From the NCBI RefSeq assembly GCF_007992095.1, contig NZ_BJZP01000003.1:62001-126000 (forward strand): DNA of 64,000 bases, written 5' to 3'. Below the pieces are notes generated by a model. It searched no databases. It was not told the origin of the DNA and saw nothing but the letters and a program-made list of their open reading frames with translations. This DNA comes from Paenirhizobium naphthalenivorans (GTDB lineage Bacteria > Pseudomonadota > Alphaproteobacteria > Rhizobiales > Rhizobiaceae). Numbering within the stretch: the first letter of the stretch is position 1; every line of letters begins with the position of its first letter. Positions 36,752 to 47,939 of the stretch are shown in pieces. Position numbers and translations under genes: made by a program.

Positions 36752-38923
36752 ATGCAAGCCGTTCTGGAACAACTTCGCGACAGCGACAGACTGCGCGACA
36801 TTGATGCTTACAGTGTTTTCGGGACAGCGGCCGAAGCGGACTACGACCATATCGTGCGACTGACGGCAGAGCTTTTCGACGCACCGGTCGCATTGATCAA
36901 CTTCGTCGGCGCCGAGGAAGTCTGGGTCAAATCCCGTTTTGGTATCGATGTTCAATCGGTGCCGTGCGAGGTGGCATTCTGTAGCCATACCGTGCTTGGC
37001 GACCAACCGATGGTCGTGCCCGACCTGTCGCTGGACCGGCGCTTTGCCAACAATCCCATGGTCACAGGCGGCGCCGCTTTCCGCTTTTACGCCGGTGCAC
37101 CGCTCAAGTCAGCCAAAGGCTACGGCATCGGCACGCTGTGCATCATCGACACGAAGGTCCGGCCGCCCCTCGACGAGACCGCAACCCGCCGTCTGCAGGA
37201 CCTTGCCAGACTGGTGACCGACAAGCTGGAACAACGGCGGCTTTCACGACTGGAGGTGATTTCCGCAAAGCTGATGTCGGCGACCGCCGATGCGGTCGTG
37301 GTCGCGGACGGGGACCGGCGTATCGTCGCCTGGAACCACTCCGCCGAGACGGTGTTCGGCTATCGCGCCGAAGATGTACTCGGAGAACCGTTGGCAAAGT
37401 TCTTGCCGCTGGCGATCGCCGAAGAGGGTGACGCCGCCATGTCCGGAAAACCGGGTGCCTGGCGGCACCGCCAGGAACTGAAAACGCAAAGCAAGTCGCA
37501 TCATGAGATTACCGTCGAGGTTTCCGGTACCGCCTGGCAGGATGAACGCCTCAACCTGTCGGGCCTCGGCTTCATCATCCGCGACGTCACCGAACAACGC
37601 CTGGCCGATAGCCGCATCGCCTTTCTTGCCCACCACGACGAACTGACCGGCCTTCACAACCGCAACAGCCTGCACAGGTTGATCGAGGATCTGCTGAGCC
37701 AGGCGTCTGGCGAGGTCAACGGCCTTGCCGTGGTGTGCATCGACCTCGACCGCTTCAAGCTGATAAACGAGACTCTTGGACACAAAGTCGGCGATGCCCT
37801 GTTGCAGCAGGTCGCCGATCGGCTACGCGCCATTGCCGGACACAACGACATCCTCGCCCGGCTCGGCGGCGACGAGTTTGCGATCGTCCGGCGCGGCGGC
37901 CAAGGCAGGGAGGCGCTTGCGCTCTTTGCCGAGACCATTCTCGCGGCACTCGCAGAAACCTTCGACGTTGGCGGTCACCTCGTCTCGACGAGTGCCAGCC
38001 TCGGCATCGCCTGCCATCCGCGCGATGGCAGGGACTGTGACACCCTGCTCAATCATGCGGACCTCGCCACCTATCGCACCAAGCTGGAAGGCCGCAACGG
38101 ATTTCATTTCTTCGAGAAGGATATGGATGGTCAGACGCTGGTCAAGCGAGGACTGGAGAACGACCTGCGCGGCGCCCAGAAGCGCGACGAGTTCGAGATC
38201 CACTACCAGCCGCAGTTCGACATTGCGACGGGCGCGCTGGTCGGAGCCGAAGCATTGCTGCGCTGGAAGCACCCGGATCACGGCTATATCAGCCCAGCTG
38301 AATTCATTCCGATCGCCGAGACCACCGGCCTGATGGTATCGATCGGTCGTTGGGCGTTTCACAAGGCTTGCCACGACTTCGCCACCTTGCCCCCCAACCT
38401 TGGTCTGGCCATCAATCTGTCGCCTGTGCAGTTCCGCCGCGACGACATCCCTGCGCTGGTGAGTGGGGCGCTTGCCGCCTCGGGCCTGCCGAGCCACCGG
38501 CTTGAGATAGAAATCACCGAATCGCTGCTGATGGAGAGGGATGCCGGCACACTCGACGCCCTCAACAGCTTGAAAGCCATGGGTGTCGACATCGCGCTGG
38601 ACGACTTCGGCACCGGCTACTCCTCGCTGAGCTACCTGCACAGCTTCCCTTTCGACAAGATCAAGATCGACCGCAGTTTCGTCAAAGAGGCCGACACCAA
38701 TAACGATTGCGCTGCAATCCTGCAGGCGATGGCAGCCCTGGCCACGGCCCTCAAGCTGACGACGGTTGCCGAGGGGATCGAGACAGAACAACAACTCGCC
38801 CGCGTCAAGGCCCTCGGCTATCATCGCGCCCAGGGTTTTCTGCTCGCCCGACCGCAGCCAATTGATGCCCTTGCGGCCCTCACGCAGGCGCGGCCGTTCA
38901 ACCGGTTGACTGGAGTGAGGTGA
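36752..38923 (+). CDS. GAF-PAS-GGDEF-EAL cyclic-di-GMP enzyme
   Basis: A 723-residue cytoplasmic protein. GAF domain: about residues 20-160 (FDAPVALINFVG, VAFCSHTVL, FYAGAPLKS). PAS domain: about 165-290 (ATADAVVVADGDRRIVAWNH). GGDEF domain: about 295-460 with intact GGDEF at 372-376. EAL domain: about 475-715 with intact E500-A-L, DDFGTGYSSLSYL and KIDRSFV. Both active sites look functional, so it could make or degrade c-di-GMP depending on the sensory domains; in such hybrids one activity often dominates. No ribosome-binding site of note precedes the ATG. No neighbour suggests the signal. Confidence 0.95.
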   Translation: MQAVLEQLRDSDRLRDIDAYSVFGTAAEADYDHIVRLTAELFDAPVALINFVGAEEVWVKSRFGIDVQSVPCEVAFCSHTVLGDQPMVVPDLSLDRRFANNPMVTGGAAFRFYAGAPLKSAKGYGIGTLCIIDTKVRPPLDETATRRLQDLARLVTDKLEQRRLSRLEVISAKLMSATADAVVVADGDRRIVAWNHSAETVFGYRAEDVLGEPLAKFLPLAIAEEGDAAMSGKPGAWRHRQELKTQSKSHHEITVEVSGTAWQDERLNLSGLGFIIRDVTEQRLADSRIAFLAHHDELTGLHNRNSLHRLIEDLLSQASGEVNGLAVVCIDLDRFKLINETLGHKVGDALLQQVADRLRAIAGHNDILARLGGDEFAIVRRGGQGREALALFAETILAALAETFDVGGHLVSTSASLGIACHPRDGRDCDTLLNHADLATYRTKLEGRNGFHFFEKDMDGQTLVKRGLENDLRGAQKRDEFEIHYQPQFDIATGALVGAEALLRWKHPDHGYISPAEFIPIAETTGLMVSIGRWAFHKACHDFATLPPNLGLAINLSPVQFRRDDIPALVSGALAASGLPSHRLEIEITESLLMERDAGTLDALNSLKAMGVDIALDDFGTGYSSLSYLHSFPFDKIKIDRSFVKEADTNNDCAAILQAMAALATALKLTTVAEGIETEQQLARVKALGYHRAQGFLLARPQPIDALAALTQARPFNRLTGVR

Positions 38924-39011
38924 CATCCTGGATCGGTGCATAAAACACCGGTCAGGCTTTGCGAGCACCGCACAAAGCGCTAGTCTTGCTCACACCTTGG
39001 GAGGATGAGAC

Positions 39012-39485
39012 ATGTCGAACGACCGCACTCTGCTTGACACACTGGCCGGCCAGGAAGAGGCCTTCGTCTTCAAAGCCTTTAATGAGATCACCGCGATCGA
39101 AATCGGCGAGCACCTGCTACGCGCGGCGCGCGAGGGAAATCTGCCGGTGGTGATCGATATCCGGACAAGCGACCGCACGCTGTTCCATGTCGCCCTGCCC
39201 GGCTCCTCGCCGGACAATGACGACTGGGCGCGCCGCAAGAGCAATACGGTACTGCGTTTTCACAAATCATCCATGCGAGTGGGCGAGAACTATCGGCTGA
39301 AGGGCCGCGAAGTGTCGGCAGAGCTTGGCATGGACCCGTTCGACTATGCCAGCCACGGCGGCAGTTTCCCAGTCCGCGTCATCGGCACCGGTGTCGTGGC
39401 CGCCATCACTGTGTCCGGCATGGCCTCTGAAGACGATCATGGCCTGATCGTCAGGGTGCTGGAAGACTACCTGAGCGACGAATAG
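39012..39485 (+). CDS. UPF0303 family (GlcG/HbpS-like) protein
   Basis: A 157-residue protein matching UPF0303: EEAFVFKAFNEITAIEIGEH at the start, VIDIRTSDRTLFHVALPGS, NDDWARRKSNTVLRFHKSS and a C-terminal VIGTGVVAAITVSGM. The fold is related to HbpS/GlcG heme- or ligand-binding proteins. Function not established. A GGGAGGA site precedes the ATG; the gene stands alone after the c-di-GMP enzyme. Confidence 0.9.
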   Translation: MSNDRTLLDTLAGQEEAFVFKAFNEITAIEIGEHLLRAAREGNLPVVIDIRTSDRTLFHVALPGSSPDNDDWARRKSNTVLRFHKSSMRVGENYRLKGREVSAELGMDPFDYASHGGSFPVRVIGTGVVAAITVSGMASEDDHGLIVRVLEDYLSDE

Positions 39486-39510
39486 AGAGCATTGTCGAGC
39501 TTCGACACCG

Positions 39511-39885
39511 TCACAGCGGCGTCGACAGATAGAGGCTCAGCCGGGTGAACCGATCATCCTCGCTTTCGAAAATCAGCACGCACGGCAGGGAAAACCATCC
39601 GCTGCGGCCGCCGTCCGGCGATCCATCGCGAGCACGGCCGTCGAGGGTGCCATCAACGGCCCCTCGCAGACCGGCCTCGTCAACCATGACGACGCCGTTG
39701 GCGAATCTGGCTTCGTGGCGCAGCAGATACGTAGACAACGTATCGCGCATCGAGGAAAAGCCGATCACACGCTGGCCGGCCGGCATGTCCAGCGCCGTCT
39801 CCGGGTCGAAAAGGTCTTCGAGCGCGGCAAAATCCCGGCGATTAAGCGCTTCGAGGGCCAACAAGATCTGCTTGCGGATCGGCAT
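39511..39885 (-). CDS. SnoaL/NTF2-like fold protein
   Basis: A 124-residue protein beginning MPIRKQILLALEALNRRDFA, typical of NTF2-like proteins (helical start, then DLFDPETALDMPAG and a beta sheet with VLIFESEDDRFTRLSLYLST). ATG 39885 has GGAGG eight bases upstream; ATG 39891 is too close to it. Such proteins range from isomerases to ligand-binding adaptors; no role can be given. Confidence 0.75.
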   Translation of the reverse strand: MPIRKQILLALEALNRRDFAALEDLFDPETALDMPAGQRVIGFSSMRDTLSTYLLRHEARFANGVVMVDEAGLRGAVDGTLDGRARDGSPDGGRSGWFSLPCVLIFESEDDRFTRLSLYLSTPL

Positions 39886-39974
39886 GCGCATATCCTCCAC
39901 CAAATTCACTCTGAAGCAATTAGGGCACAGACGCCACGTCGGCAATGGCTGGCGTGTGCGACTGCCGAGGCGCC

Positions 39975-40862
39975 TCAAACCGGCAGCAGCATCGCCCGCG
40001 CCGTTTCCGTAACAGCCCGATTGACCGACTGGAGGGCGGTGGCGACCGAGCGGCTCCAATGCCAATAGAGTGGAACATCATAGGGTGCATTCGCCAGCAG
40101 AGGCACGAGCCGCCCTTGCCTGATCGCGTCCCTTGCCAGGATTTCCGGATTGAGACCCCACCCCAGCCCGACTGTCGCTGCGTCGACAAAGGCCTGCGAC
40201 GACGGCAGCCAGTGGGTAGGCGGGGTGATTGTCTCACCGATCTGCGCCTCGATCCAGCGGGCCTGCAGCATATCCTTGGCGTTGAAGGTCAACGCCGGCG
40301 CCTGGGCAAGCCCTTCGGCGGTCACCCCTTCGGCAAACCAGCGGCGCATGAAGTCGGGGCTTGCGGTGGCGATGTAGCGCAACTCCCCGAGCGGCCGGCA
40401 ATCGCAGCCCTGTACCGGTGCATCCGAACCGCTGACCGCCGCGCGCACTTCGCCGCGACGCAGCCAGTCAGCGCTGTGCTCCTGGTCATCGAGCACCAGA
40501 TCGAACAGACAGTCGGGCACCGCCGCCATGGCCTGGATGAACCAGGTCGCCAGGCTGTCGGCATTGACGGCGATCCTGATCGTGGGCCTCCGTTGGCCAA
40601 CCGCCCCGCCGCCAATGTCATCACCCAAAGTCCTCTCGAGCAGGGCGACTTCCTCGGCGTGGCGCACCAGCCGCATTCCTAGGTCGGTCGCGGTGCACGG
40701 CTGACCGCGAATGACCAGGACCGAACCGATGCGCTCCTCCAGCAATTTGACCCGCTGCGAGATGGCCGAAGGCGTCACTCCGATCTGTCGGGCGGCCTTT
40801 TCGAAACTGCCGGAGCGGATGACGGCGGTCAGCGCATCGAGGAGTGCGTAATCGAGGCTCAT
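39975..40862 (-). CDS. argP: LysR family regulator, ArgP/IciA type
   Basis: A 295-residue LysR protein with an N-terminal winged helix (LDALTAVIRSGSFEKAARQI, GVTPSAISQRVKLLEERIG) and the ArgP-specific effector half (FDLVLDDQEHSADWLRRGEV, ALTFNAKDMLQARW). ArgP binds lysine or arginine and controls a basic amino acid exporter, which is just the gene encoded divergently at 40951. ATG 40862 is favoured by an AGGGA site; ATG 40868 is the alternative. Confidence 0.92.
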   Translation of the reverse strand: MSLDYALLDALTAVIRSGSFEKAARQIGVTPSAISQRVKLLEERIGSVLVIRGQPCTATDLGMRLVRHAEEVALLERTLGDDIGGGAVGQRRPTIRIAVNADSLATWFIQAMAAVPDCLFDLVLDDQEHSADWLRRGEVRAAVSGSDAPVQGCDCRPLGELRYIATASPDFMRRWFAEGVTAEGLAQAPALTFNAKDMLQARWIEAQIGETITPPTHWLPSSQAFVDAATVGLGWGLNPEILARDAIRQGRLVPLLANAPYDVPLYWHWSRSVATALQSVNRAVTETARAMLLPV

Positions 40863-40950
40863 TAGCATCCCTAAACTTCACTTAGATTATTGAATTTTGC
40901 TAATCACACCATCCCTTGTAGTCAAGCTGTAGTCCGTTACGGAGCCAGAC

Positions 40951-41556
40951 ATGCTGATCGCCACCACATCCGGGTTCTTTCTCGGTCTCAGCCTGATCGT
41001 CGCGATCGGCGCACAAAATGCCTTTGTGCTGCGCCAAGGGCTGCGGCGAAGCCACGTGTTTGCCATATGCCTGACCTGCGCCGCCTCGGATGCGGCACTG
41101 ATCTCGGCCGGCATCGGCGGTCTGGCACGCACCATTGCTACAGTGCCCTGGCTCATCCCACTGTTGCGCTACGGCGGTGCCGCCTTCCTCGCCTATTATG
41201 GCCTTCGCAGCCTACGCACGGCGCTGACCGGCAACGCCTCACTGAAACCCGAGGGAGAGGCCGAGGATAGCCTTGCCACGGCTCTTCTGACTTGCCTCGC
41301 GCTGACATGGCTCAACCCGCACGTCTACCTCGACACGGTGGTGCTGCTAGGTTCGATTTCGACCCAATACCCCGGCCAGGGGCTTGCTTTCGGCCTCGGA
41401 GCAGCAGCGGCATCCGTGCTGTTCTTCTTCTCCCTTGGCTATGGCGCGCGCTATCTGCGACCGATTTTCGCCAAGCCCGCCGCCTGGCGTCTGCTGGACG
41501 GACTGATCGCGCTGGTGATGGGCTCGATCGCCGTCAATCTCGTGTGGACCGGCTGA
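40951..41556 (+). CDS. LysE/ArgO family amino acid exporter
   Basis: A 201-residue protein with about six membrane segments and the family motifs LSLIVAIGAQNAFVLRQGL near the N-terminus and LALTWLNPHVYLDTVVLLGS in the middle. Members export lysine or arginine to prevent toxic build-up during peptide use. The divergent ArgP regulator, 88 bp away, is its expected activator. I leave the symbol empty because LysE and ArgO cannot be told apart here. Confidence 0.94.
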   Translation: MLIATTSGFFLGLSLIVAIGAQNAFVLRQGLRRSHVFAICLTCAASDAALISAGIGGLARTIATVPWLIPLLRYGGAAFLAYYGLRSLRTALTGNASLKPEGEAEDSLATALLTCLALTWLNPHVYLDTVVLLGSISTQYPGQGLAFGLGAAAASVLFFFSLGYGARYLRPIFAKPAAWRLLDGLIALVMGSIAVNLVWTG

Positions 41557-41625
41557 GGGCACGACAATCGCCGATGGGCGAAGGCCGGCAAAGCGTATAG
41601 TCTCGGCGGATACCGATTTGACTGG

Positions 41626-42783
41626 ATGCCCGCGATGTTTCTGACCAACCACGATATGGTCGACCTGATCGACTTCCGCCACGAACTACACCGCCACCCG
41701 GAGATTTCCGGCGAGGAAGAACAAACCGCCCGCCGCGTCTTGGCCTTTCTCGCGCCAATGAAGCCAGATCGCATCCTCACGGGACTCGGAGGTCACGGGA
41801 TTGCTGCCGTCTTCGAGGGTGCCGAGCCCGGCCCGACCCTGCTCTTGCGCGCAGAACTCGACGCACTGCCGATCGAGGAAAAGTCCGAAGCGGCCTATCG
41901 CTCAACGGTACCGGGAAAGGGCCATCTCTGCGGCCATGACGGCCATTCGACGATCCTGCTCGCGGTTGGCCTCAGCCTGTCGCGCCAACCGCCGAAGCGC
42001 GGCCGCGTGGTTTTGCTGTTCCAACCGGCGGAGGAAACCGGCGCGGGCGCCGCAGCCGTAATCGCCGACTCGCGCTTTGCCGAGATCAGCCCCAATCTGG
42101 CCTTTTCCCTGCACAATCTGCCAGGCCTGCCTCTCGGCCGGGTCGCGCTCACCGACGGCCCCGTCAACTGCGCCTCGCGCGGCATGAAAATCCGCCTCTT
42201 GGGCAAGGCGGCGCACGCTTCCCTGCCGGAAACCGGCCGTTCACCGATGATGGCGATGGCGAGGCTGATGCCGGCACTGACCGCCCTTTCGGCAAGCGCC
42301 CCACCCGATCGCGGCTTCCGGCTGGCAACAGTCACCCATGCGGTACTCGGCGAGCAAGCCTTCGGCATAGCCCCCGGCGCCGGTGAGATCTGGGTGACGC
42401 TCCGCACTATGGTCGACGACCGCATGGCCGAACTTTGCGCCGAAGCGGAGCAACTGGCACGCCAGGCGGCAATATCGGACGGGCTGGAGCTGGCCATCAG
42501 CTATGACGATGTCTTCCTCCACTGCGAGAACGCGCCGGAGGCCGTCGCCCACCTCGCCCGCGCACTCGATGCGGAAGGGATCCCGCACGATGGCGGGGAC
42601 CTGCCGATGCGCGCGTCAGAGGACTTTGGCCGCTTCCGTGCCCTTGCCCCGGCCGCCATGTTCTTCCTTGGCTCGGGAGAAACCCATCCGGCATTGCACA
42701 ACCCTGACTACGACTTTCCCGACGAGTTGATCGGCATCGGCGCACGGGTCTTCAGGCGGGTCGTGCAGAATATCCTCGGCTAG
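41626..42783 (+). CDS. M20 family metallopeptidase/amidohydrolase
   Basis: A 385-residue zinc amidohydrolase of the M20D group (hippurate hydrolase/IAA-amino acid hydrolase-like). Visible motifs: RHELHRHPEISGEEEQTAR at the start, LRAELDALPI, LCGHDGHSTILL with metal His residues, VVLLFQPAEETGAGAA with Glu, and the C-terminal metal His in LGSGETHPALHNPDYDF. It likely removes an acyl group from an N-acyl amino acid. ATG 41626 or ATG 41635. It lies 69 bp after the LysE gene on the same strand, so may be co-transcribed with it. Confidence 0.93.
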   Translation: MPAMFLTNHDMVDLIDFRHELHRHPEISGEEEQTARRVLAFLAPMKPDRILTGLGGHGIAAVFEGAEPGPTLLLRAELDALPIEEKSEAAYRSTVPGKGHLCGHDGHSTILLAVGLSLSRQPPKRGRVVLLFQPAEETGAGAAAVIADSRFAEISPNLAFSLHNLPGLPLGRVALTDGPVNCASRGMKIRLLGKAAHASLPETGRSPMMAMARLMPALTALSASAPPDRGFRLATVTHAVLGEQAFGIAPGAGEIWVTLRTMVDDRMAELCAEAEQLARQAAISDGLELAISYDDVFLHCENAPEAVAHLARALDAEGIPHDGGDLPMRASEDFGRFRALAPAAMFFLGSGETHPALHNPDYDFPDELIGIGARVFRRVVQNILG

Positions 42784-42799
42784 TGCCGCGTCCGGATAT

Positions 42800-43942
42800 T
42801 CAGAAGTCGGGAAAGCCGTAACGCTTCCACTCGCTTTTCGGGATGGCGCTGCCGACATCGAAAGCAAATGAAACCACGCGGGTGGCGTCGGCGTTGATCT
42901 CGCAGCGGAAACGCAGATTGAACCATTGCCCGTTGGCGCGAAAGGCGGCCTTGTCGATCGAAAGGACATTGCCCTCCTTCAGCCGAAAGGAGGGAAGAAG
43001 CTCCGGCCGGTAGCTGGGAGAGCCGTTGCGCAACTGCTCGCGCAATTCTGTGACGCAGAGCTGATCGGCGCGGTCCGGACGCGGGATATCGCGCATGGCC
43101 GTCATAGCCGCCGCGTCGTTCGTGAGATTCCTCGAATAGAGCTTCTTCACCTCCTCTAGCTTGGCAGGAGATGCGGCTTTCTCGGCAACGGTAGAGGCGG
43201 ACGCATCCGGCGCAGCGGAAGGCTCAACCGGGGCGTCAACGGGATCCGCCGCACCGATGGTCACCGAAGTCTCGTCCGGCTGGGCGGGCGACGGCGCCCC
43301 GTCCCTCTCGGCGCTGGCCGTTCCCGTATCGATCTCGGGCAATGCGATGTCATCCGGCAGCGGCACACCCGACGGGCCCGCGGCCTCGGTCTTAGGCTCG
43401 ACATCCGCAGTTTGCGGCTTAGGCGCCTCAGGATCCGGCTTACCCTTCTCGTCATTCGCCGCGTCCGGCTTGACACTCTCCTTCGACGCGTCGCCGCTCA
43501 TATCCTTACGCGGCCCGCTGTCCTTCTCACTGAATTCGAAGACGGGACGCAGCACCGGCAGGGACAGCGCCTCGCCGCCAGCCTCGCCGGCTGGCTGCTC
43601 GACCGGACGCTCCTGCGGCGTCGGAACACTTTCCGGCGGTGGCGATGGCGATGGCGATGGCGGAGGTGGCGGCGGGGGGGCAGCAGCCGCTTCCGCCTCG
43701 GGCTGCTGCTTCGGTTCTGGTGGTTGTTCTTCGGCCTTCTCCGGCGGCGGCTCTTCCGTCGCTGGCTTGGCCTCTTCCGGCGGCGGCACGATCTCTACCG
43801 CGACCGTTTCCTCCTGCGGCTGCGCCGGCAGCGACAACGGCAGGTTCACCAAGAGGACGCCCAGCACGGCAAAATGCACCACGAGCGAGACCAGAAGGCC
43901 CGCACCCAGCTTCCCCCAGCGCTTTTTCGCATAATCATCCAT
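42800..43942 (-). CDS. DUF930 domain protein with TonB-like layout
   Basis: A protein of about 380 residues: a cytoplasmic start (MDDYAKKRWGK), one membrane helix (about 12-35, GAGLLVSLVVHFAVLGVLLV), a long Pro/Glu/Ala-rich periplasmic linker (about 45-255) with a PPPPPPPSPSPSPPP stretch, and a C-terminal DUF930 domain of about 120 residues (AAMTAMRDIPRPDRADQLCV, SYRPELLPSFRL). The architecture resembles TonB, but the C-terminal domain does not. ATG 43942 places the helix correctly; the open frame extends another 42 residues upstream. Role unknown. Confidence 0.85.
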   Translation of the reverse strand: MDDYAKKRWGKLGAGLLVSLVVHFAVLGVLLVNLPLSLPAQPQEETVAVEIVPPPEEAKPATEEPPPEKAEEQPPEPKQQPEAEAAAAPPPPPPPSPSPSPPPESVPTPQERPVEQPAGEAGGEALSLPVLRPVFEFSEKDSGPRKDMSGDASKESVKPDAANDEKGKPDPEAPKPQTADVEPKTEAAGPSGVPLPDDIALPEIDTGTASAERDGAPSPAQPDETSVTIGAADPVDAPVEPSAAPDASASTVAEKAASPAKLEEVKKLYSRNLTNDAAAMTAMRDIPRPDRADQLCVTELREQLRNGSPSYRPELLPSFRLKEGNVLSIDKAAFRANGQWFNLRFRCEINADATRVVSFAFDVGSAIPKSEWKRYGFPDF

Positions 43943-44040
43943 GCCGAACCAATGGTCCCCAAACGTTTCGCGTGATGTGGCGCCAAATGCAGGCGGCATC
44001 AAGGTCGATCGGCCAGATCGCCGTCCATATGTCTCCGGGA

Positions 44041-44077
44041 AAAAGAAAACCCGGCGGGATCGCTCCAACCGGGCTTC
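44041..44077 (-). terminator. Intrinsic terminator after rpoD
   Basis: CCCGG (44050-44054) and CCGGG (44069-44073), flanked by further weak pairing, form a stem followed on the minus strand by a U-rich stretch (44041-44049). It lies 25 bp after the rpoD stop. Confidence 0.65.
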
Positions 44078-44101
44078 AATCTTGAACTTCTATCTGTCGC
44101 C

Positions 44102-46162
<2,061 letters not shown>

Positions 46163-46578
46163 CTATTTCGTCGCTTTCCTGACGTCTGATCTTGTCCGCA
46201 CGATGCAAAGCGGAAAGCGGCCCGAAGGCCCCTGCCCGCTACGATTTCTGTCAATGACCTACCGGAATGGTGCTTAATTCCCGATTAACTAAGGACTGCA
46301 TCACCGCCGCGCAACGTCCTCGTTCTTCCGAATGACCGGTCATGGTACTAGAGATTCGCCTGGACCCACTTCACCCTTGTGTGCCTGTACTGGTGATTCC
46401 CACAATTTCCCCTGCCGTCAAGCTTTTCCGGCACGATTGCCTGGGAAAACGGGAAAAATCTTAACACGAACGGCTATCGCACCGCTTCCCGACAGATGTA
46501 GGTCTGAACGCACCGGAAACAAGGGGCGAGCTGAAACCCCGCAAAACTGAAGGTTCTGCGACGCATCATCGATGAGCG
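46163..46578. other. Intergenic region upstream of rpoD
   Basis: These 416 bases contain no supported gene. They must hold the rpoD promoter (minus strand) and the 3' end of the cyclase transcript, but I see no convincing -35/-10 pair. Confidence 0.6.
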
Positions 46579-47862
46579 TTATGGCTTTCGGCCCTTCAGG
46601 AACCAGACCCGCATCGCCCCTTTGCCCTTGACTTCAATCTCGCCACGCAACTCGAACTCGAACCGGTCTTCGAGCATCGACTTGAATTGGTCGCCGACCT
46701 GTATCCTGCCGGCGACGCCGTGCGACTCCATCCGTGCCGCAGTATTCACCGTATCGCCCCAGACATCGTAGAGCAGCTTGCTCGAGCTGATCACGCCGGC
46801 CACCACCGGACCGCTCTCGAGTCCAATGCGCACATCGACCGGCTCGCCATATTCCACCGAGATCTGCCGGCAGCGCTCCACCATGTCGAGTGCCATCAGC
46901 GCCATCCTCTCCGCATGGTCGGCACACGGCTCCGGCAAACCGCCCGCCACCATATAAGCGTCGCCGATTGTCTTGATCTTCTCCAGCCCATGGCCCGCAG
47001 CAAGATCATCGAAACAACAAAACACCCGACCGAGAAAAGTCACCAGCTCCTGCGGCGGCCATTTGGCTGCGCGCGGCGTGAAATCGACAATATCGGCGAA
47101 GAGAATGGTAGCCGAACAGATCTGATCGGCGATCATGGAGGTATCGCCGTGTCGGAGGCGCGCAGCGACCGCGCGCGGCAGCATGTTCTCCAGGAGCTTT
47201 TCGGAGAAACGATACTCCTTTTCCAAGGCCACTTCCGCCTGACTCGCCTCCTCGAAAGCGAAATAGACGGTGGTTACGATCAGGAGGAAGGCGAAAGGCA
47301 CGGTAATAAAGAAGAGAATTTCGATCAGGGCGGGATCAGCCGCGGCAAGCGCCGGAGTCTTGAAGAATACCTCGACACACAGAAATGCCACCAGTGCCAG
47401 TACGGCCACCAACACCGACAGAAGGAAACGCTCGGCGCCGAAAATCAGCATTGTCGCGGCCGCGCCCGTGAGGAAAAATAGAGGCAACCCCGACGCACTT
47501 CCAAACAGAAAACAACAGAGCACACCGAAGGCGAGCCACATACTGCTGAAATAGATCGCCGCGGCGCAGGGTCCCAGGCGATGAAAGCAAGGTGTGATCG
47601 CATAGAGCACGATCTGCGGCGACAAGGCCGCAATGGCCGGCAACAGCCCCTGATAATCGTAGAGCGCATAAAGCAGGATGTAGGGGATCGTCATCAGGCT
47701 GGCGAGCAATGCGACGATATTGGTCACGTCCATCCGGCGACGACCATACGGCGCGCGGACCGCCAGTGCACGTCCAACGAGCGCATGGAGGGTCTGTAGA
47801 CGCCGCGCCGAACGCACCCCGCGTTCGCGTCGTAACTGAATTTCGAATCTCTGCGTCGACAC
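46579..47862 (-). CDS. Membrane-bound class III adenylate/guanylate cyclase
   Basis: A 427-residue protein with a GTG start. Five or six membrane segments occupy about residues 45-205, then a helical linker (EYRFSEKLLENMLPRAVAARL) and a class III cyclase domain (about 235-425). Catalytic features: metal-binding Asp in ILFADIVDFT, KTIGDAYMVAGG with the second metal Asp and purine Lys, and YDVWGDTVNTAARMES with the transition-state Asn/Arg region. It probably makes cAMP. Rhizobia encode many such enzymes. It sits between dnaG and rpoD on the same strand. Confidence 0.93.
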   Translation of the reverse strand: MSTQRFEIQLRRERGVRSARRLQTLHALVGRALAVRAPYGRRRMDVTNIVALLASLMTIPYILLYALYDYQGLLPAIAALSPQIVLYAITPCFHRLGPCAAAIYFSSMWLAFGVLCCFLFGSASGLPLFFLTGAAATMLIFGAERFLLSVLVAVLALVAFLCVEVFFKTPALAAADPALIEILFFITVPFAFLLIVTTVYFAFEEASQAEVALEKEYRFSEKLLENMLPRAVAARLRHGDTSMIADQICSATILFADIVDFTPRAAKWPPQELVTFLGRVFCCFDDLAAGHGLEKIKTIGDAYMVAGGLPEPCADHAERMALMALDMVERCRQISVEYGEPVDVRIGLESGPVVAGVISSSKLLYDVWGDTVNTAARMESHGVAGRIQVGDQFKSMLEDRFEFELRGEIEVKGKGAMRVWFLKGRKP

Positions 47863-47939
47863 GACTTGTTCCGATGAGCCTATCGTCCTGCTGAATGAAG
47901 TATCTGCCGGTTTTCAGCAACCACTTATAGCGAAATGGC

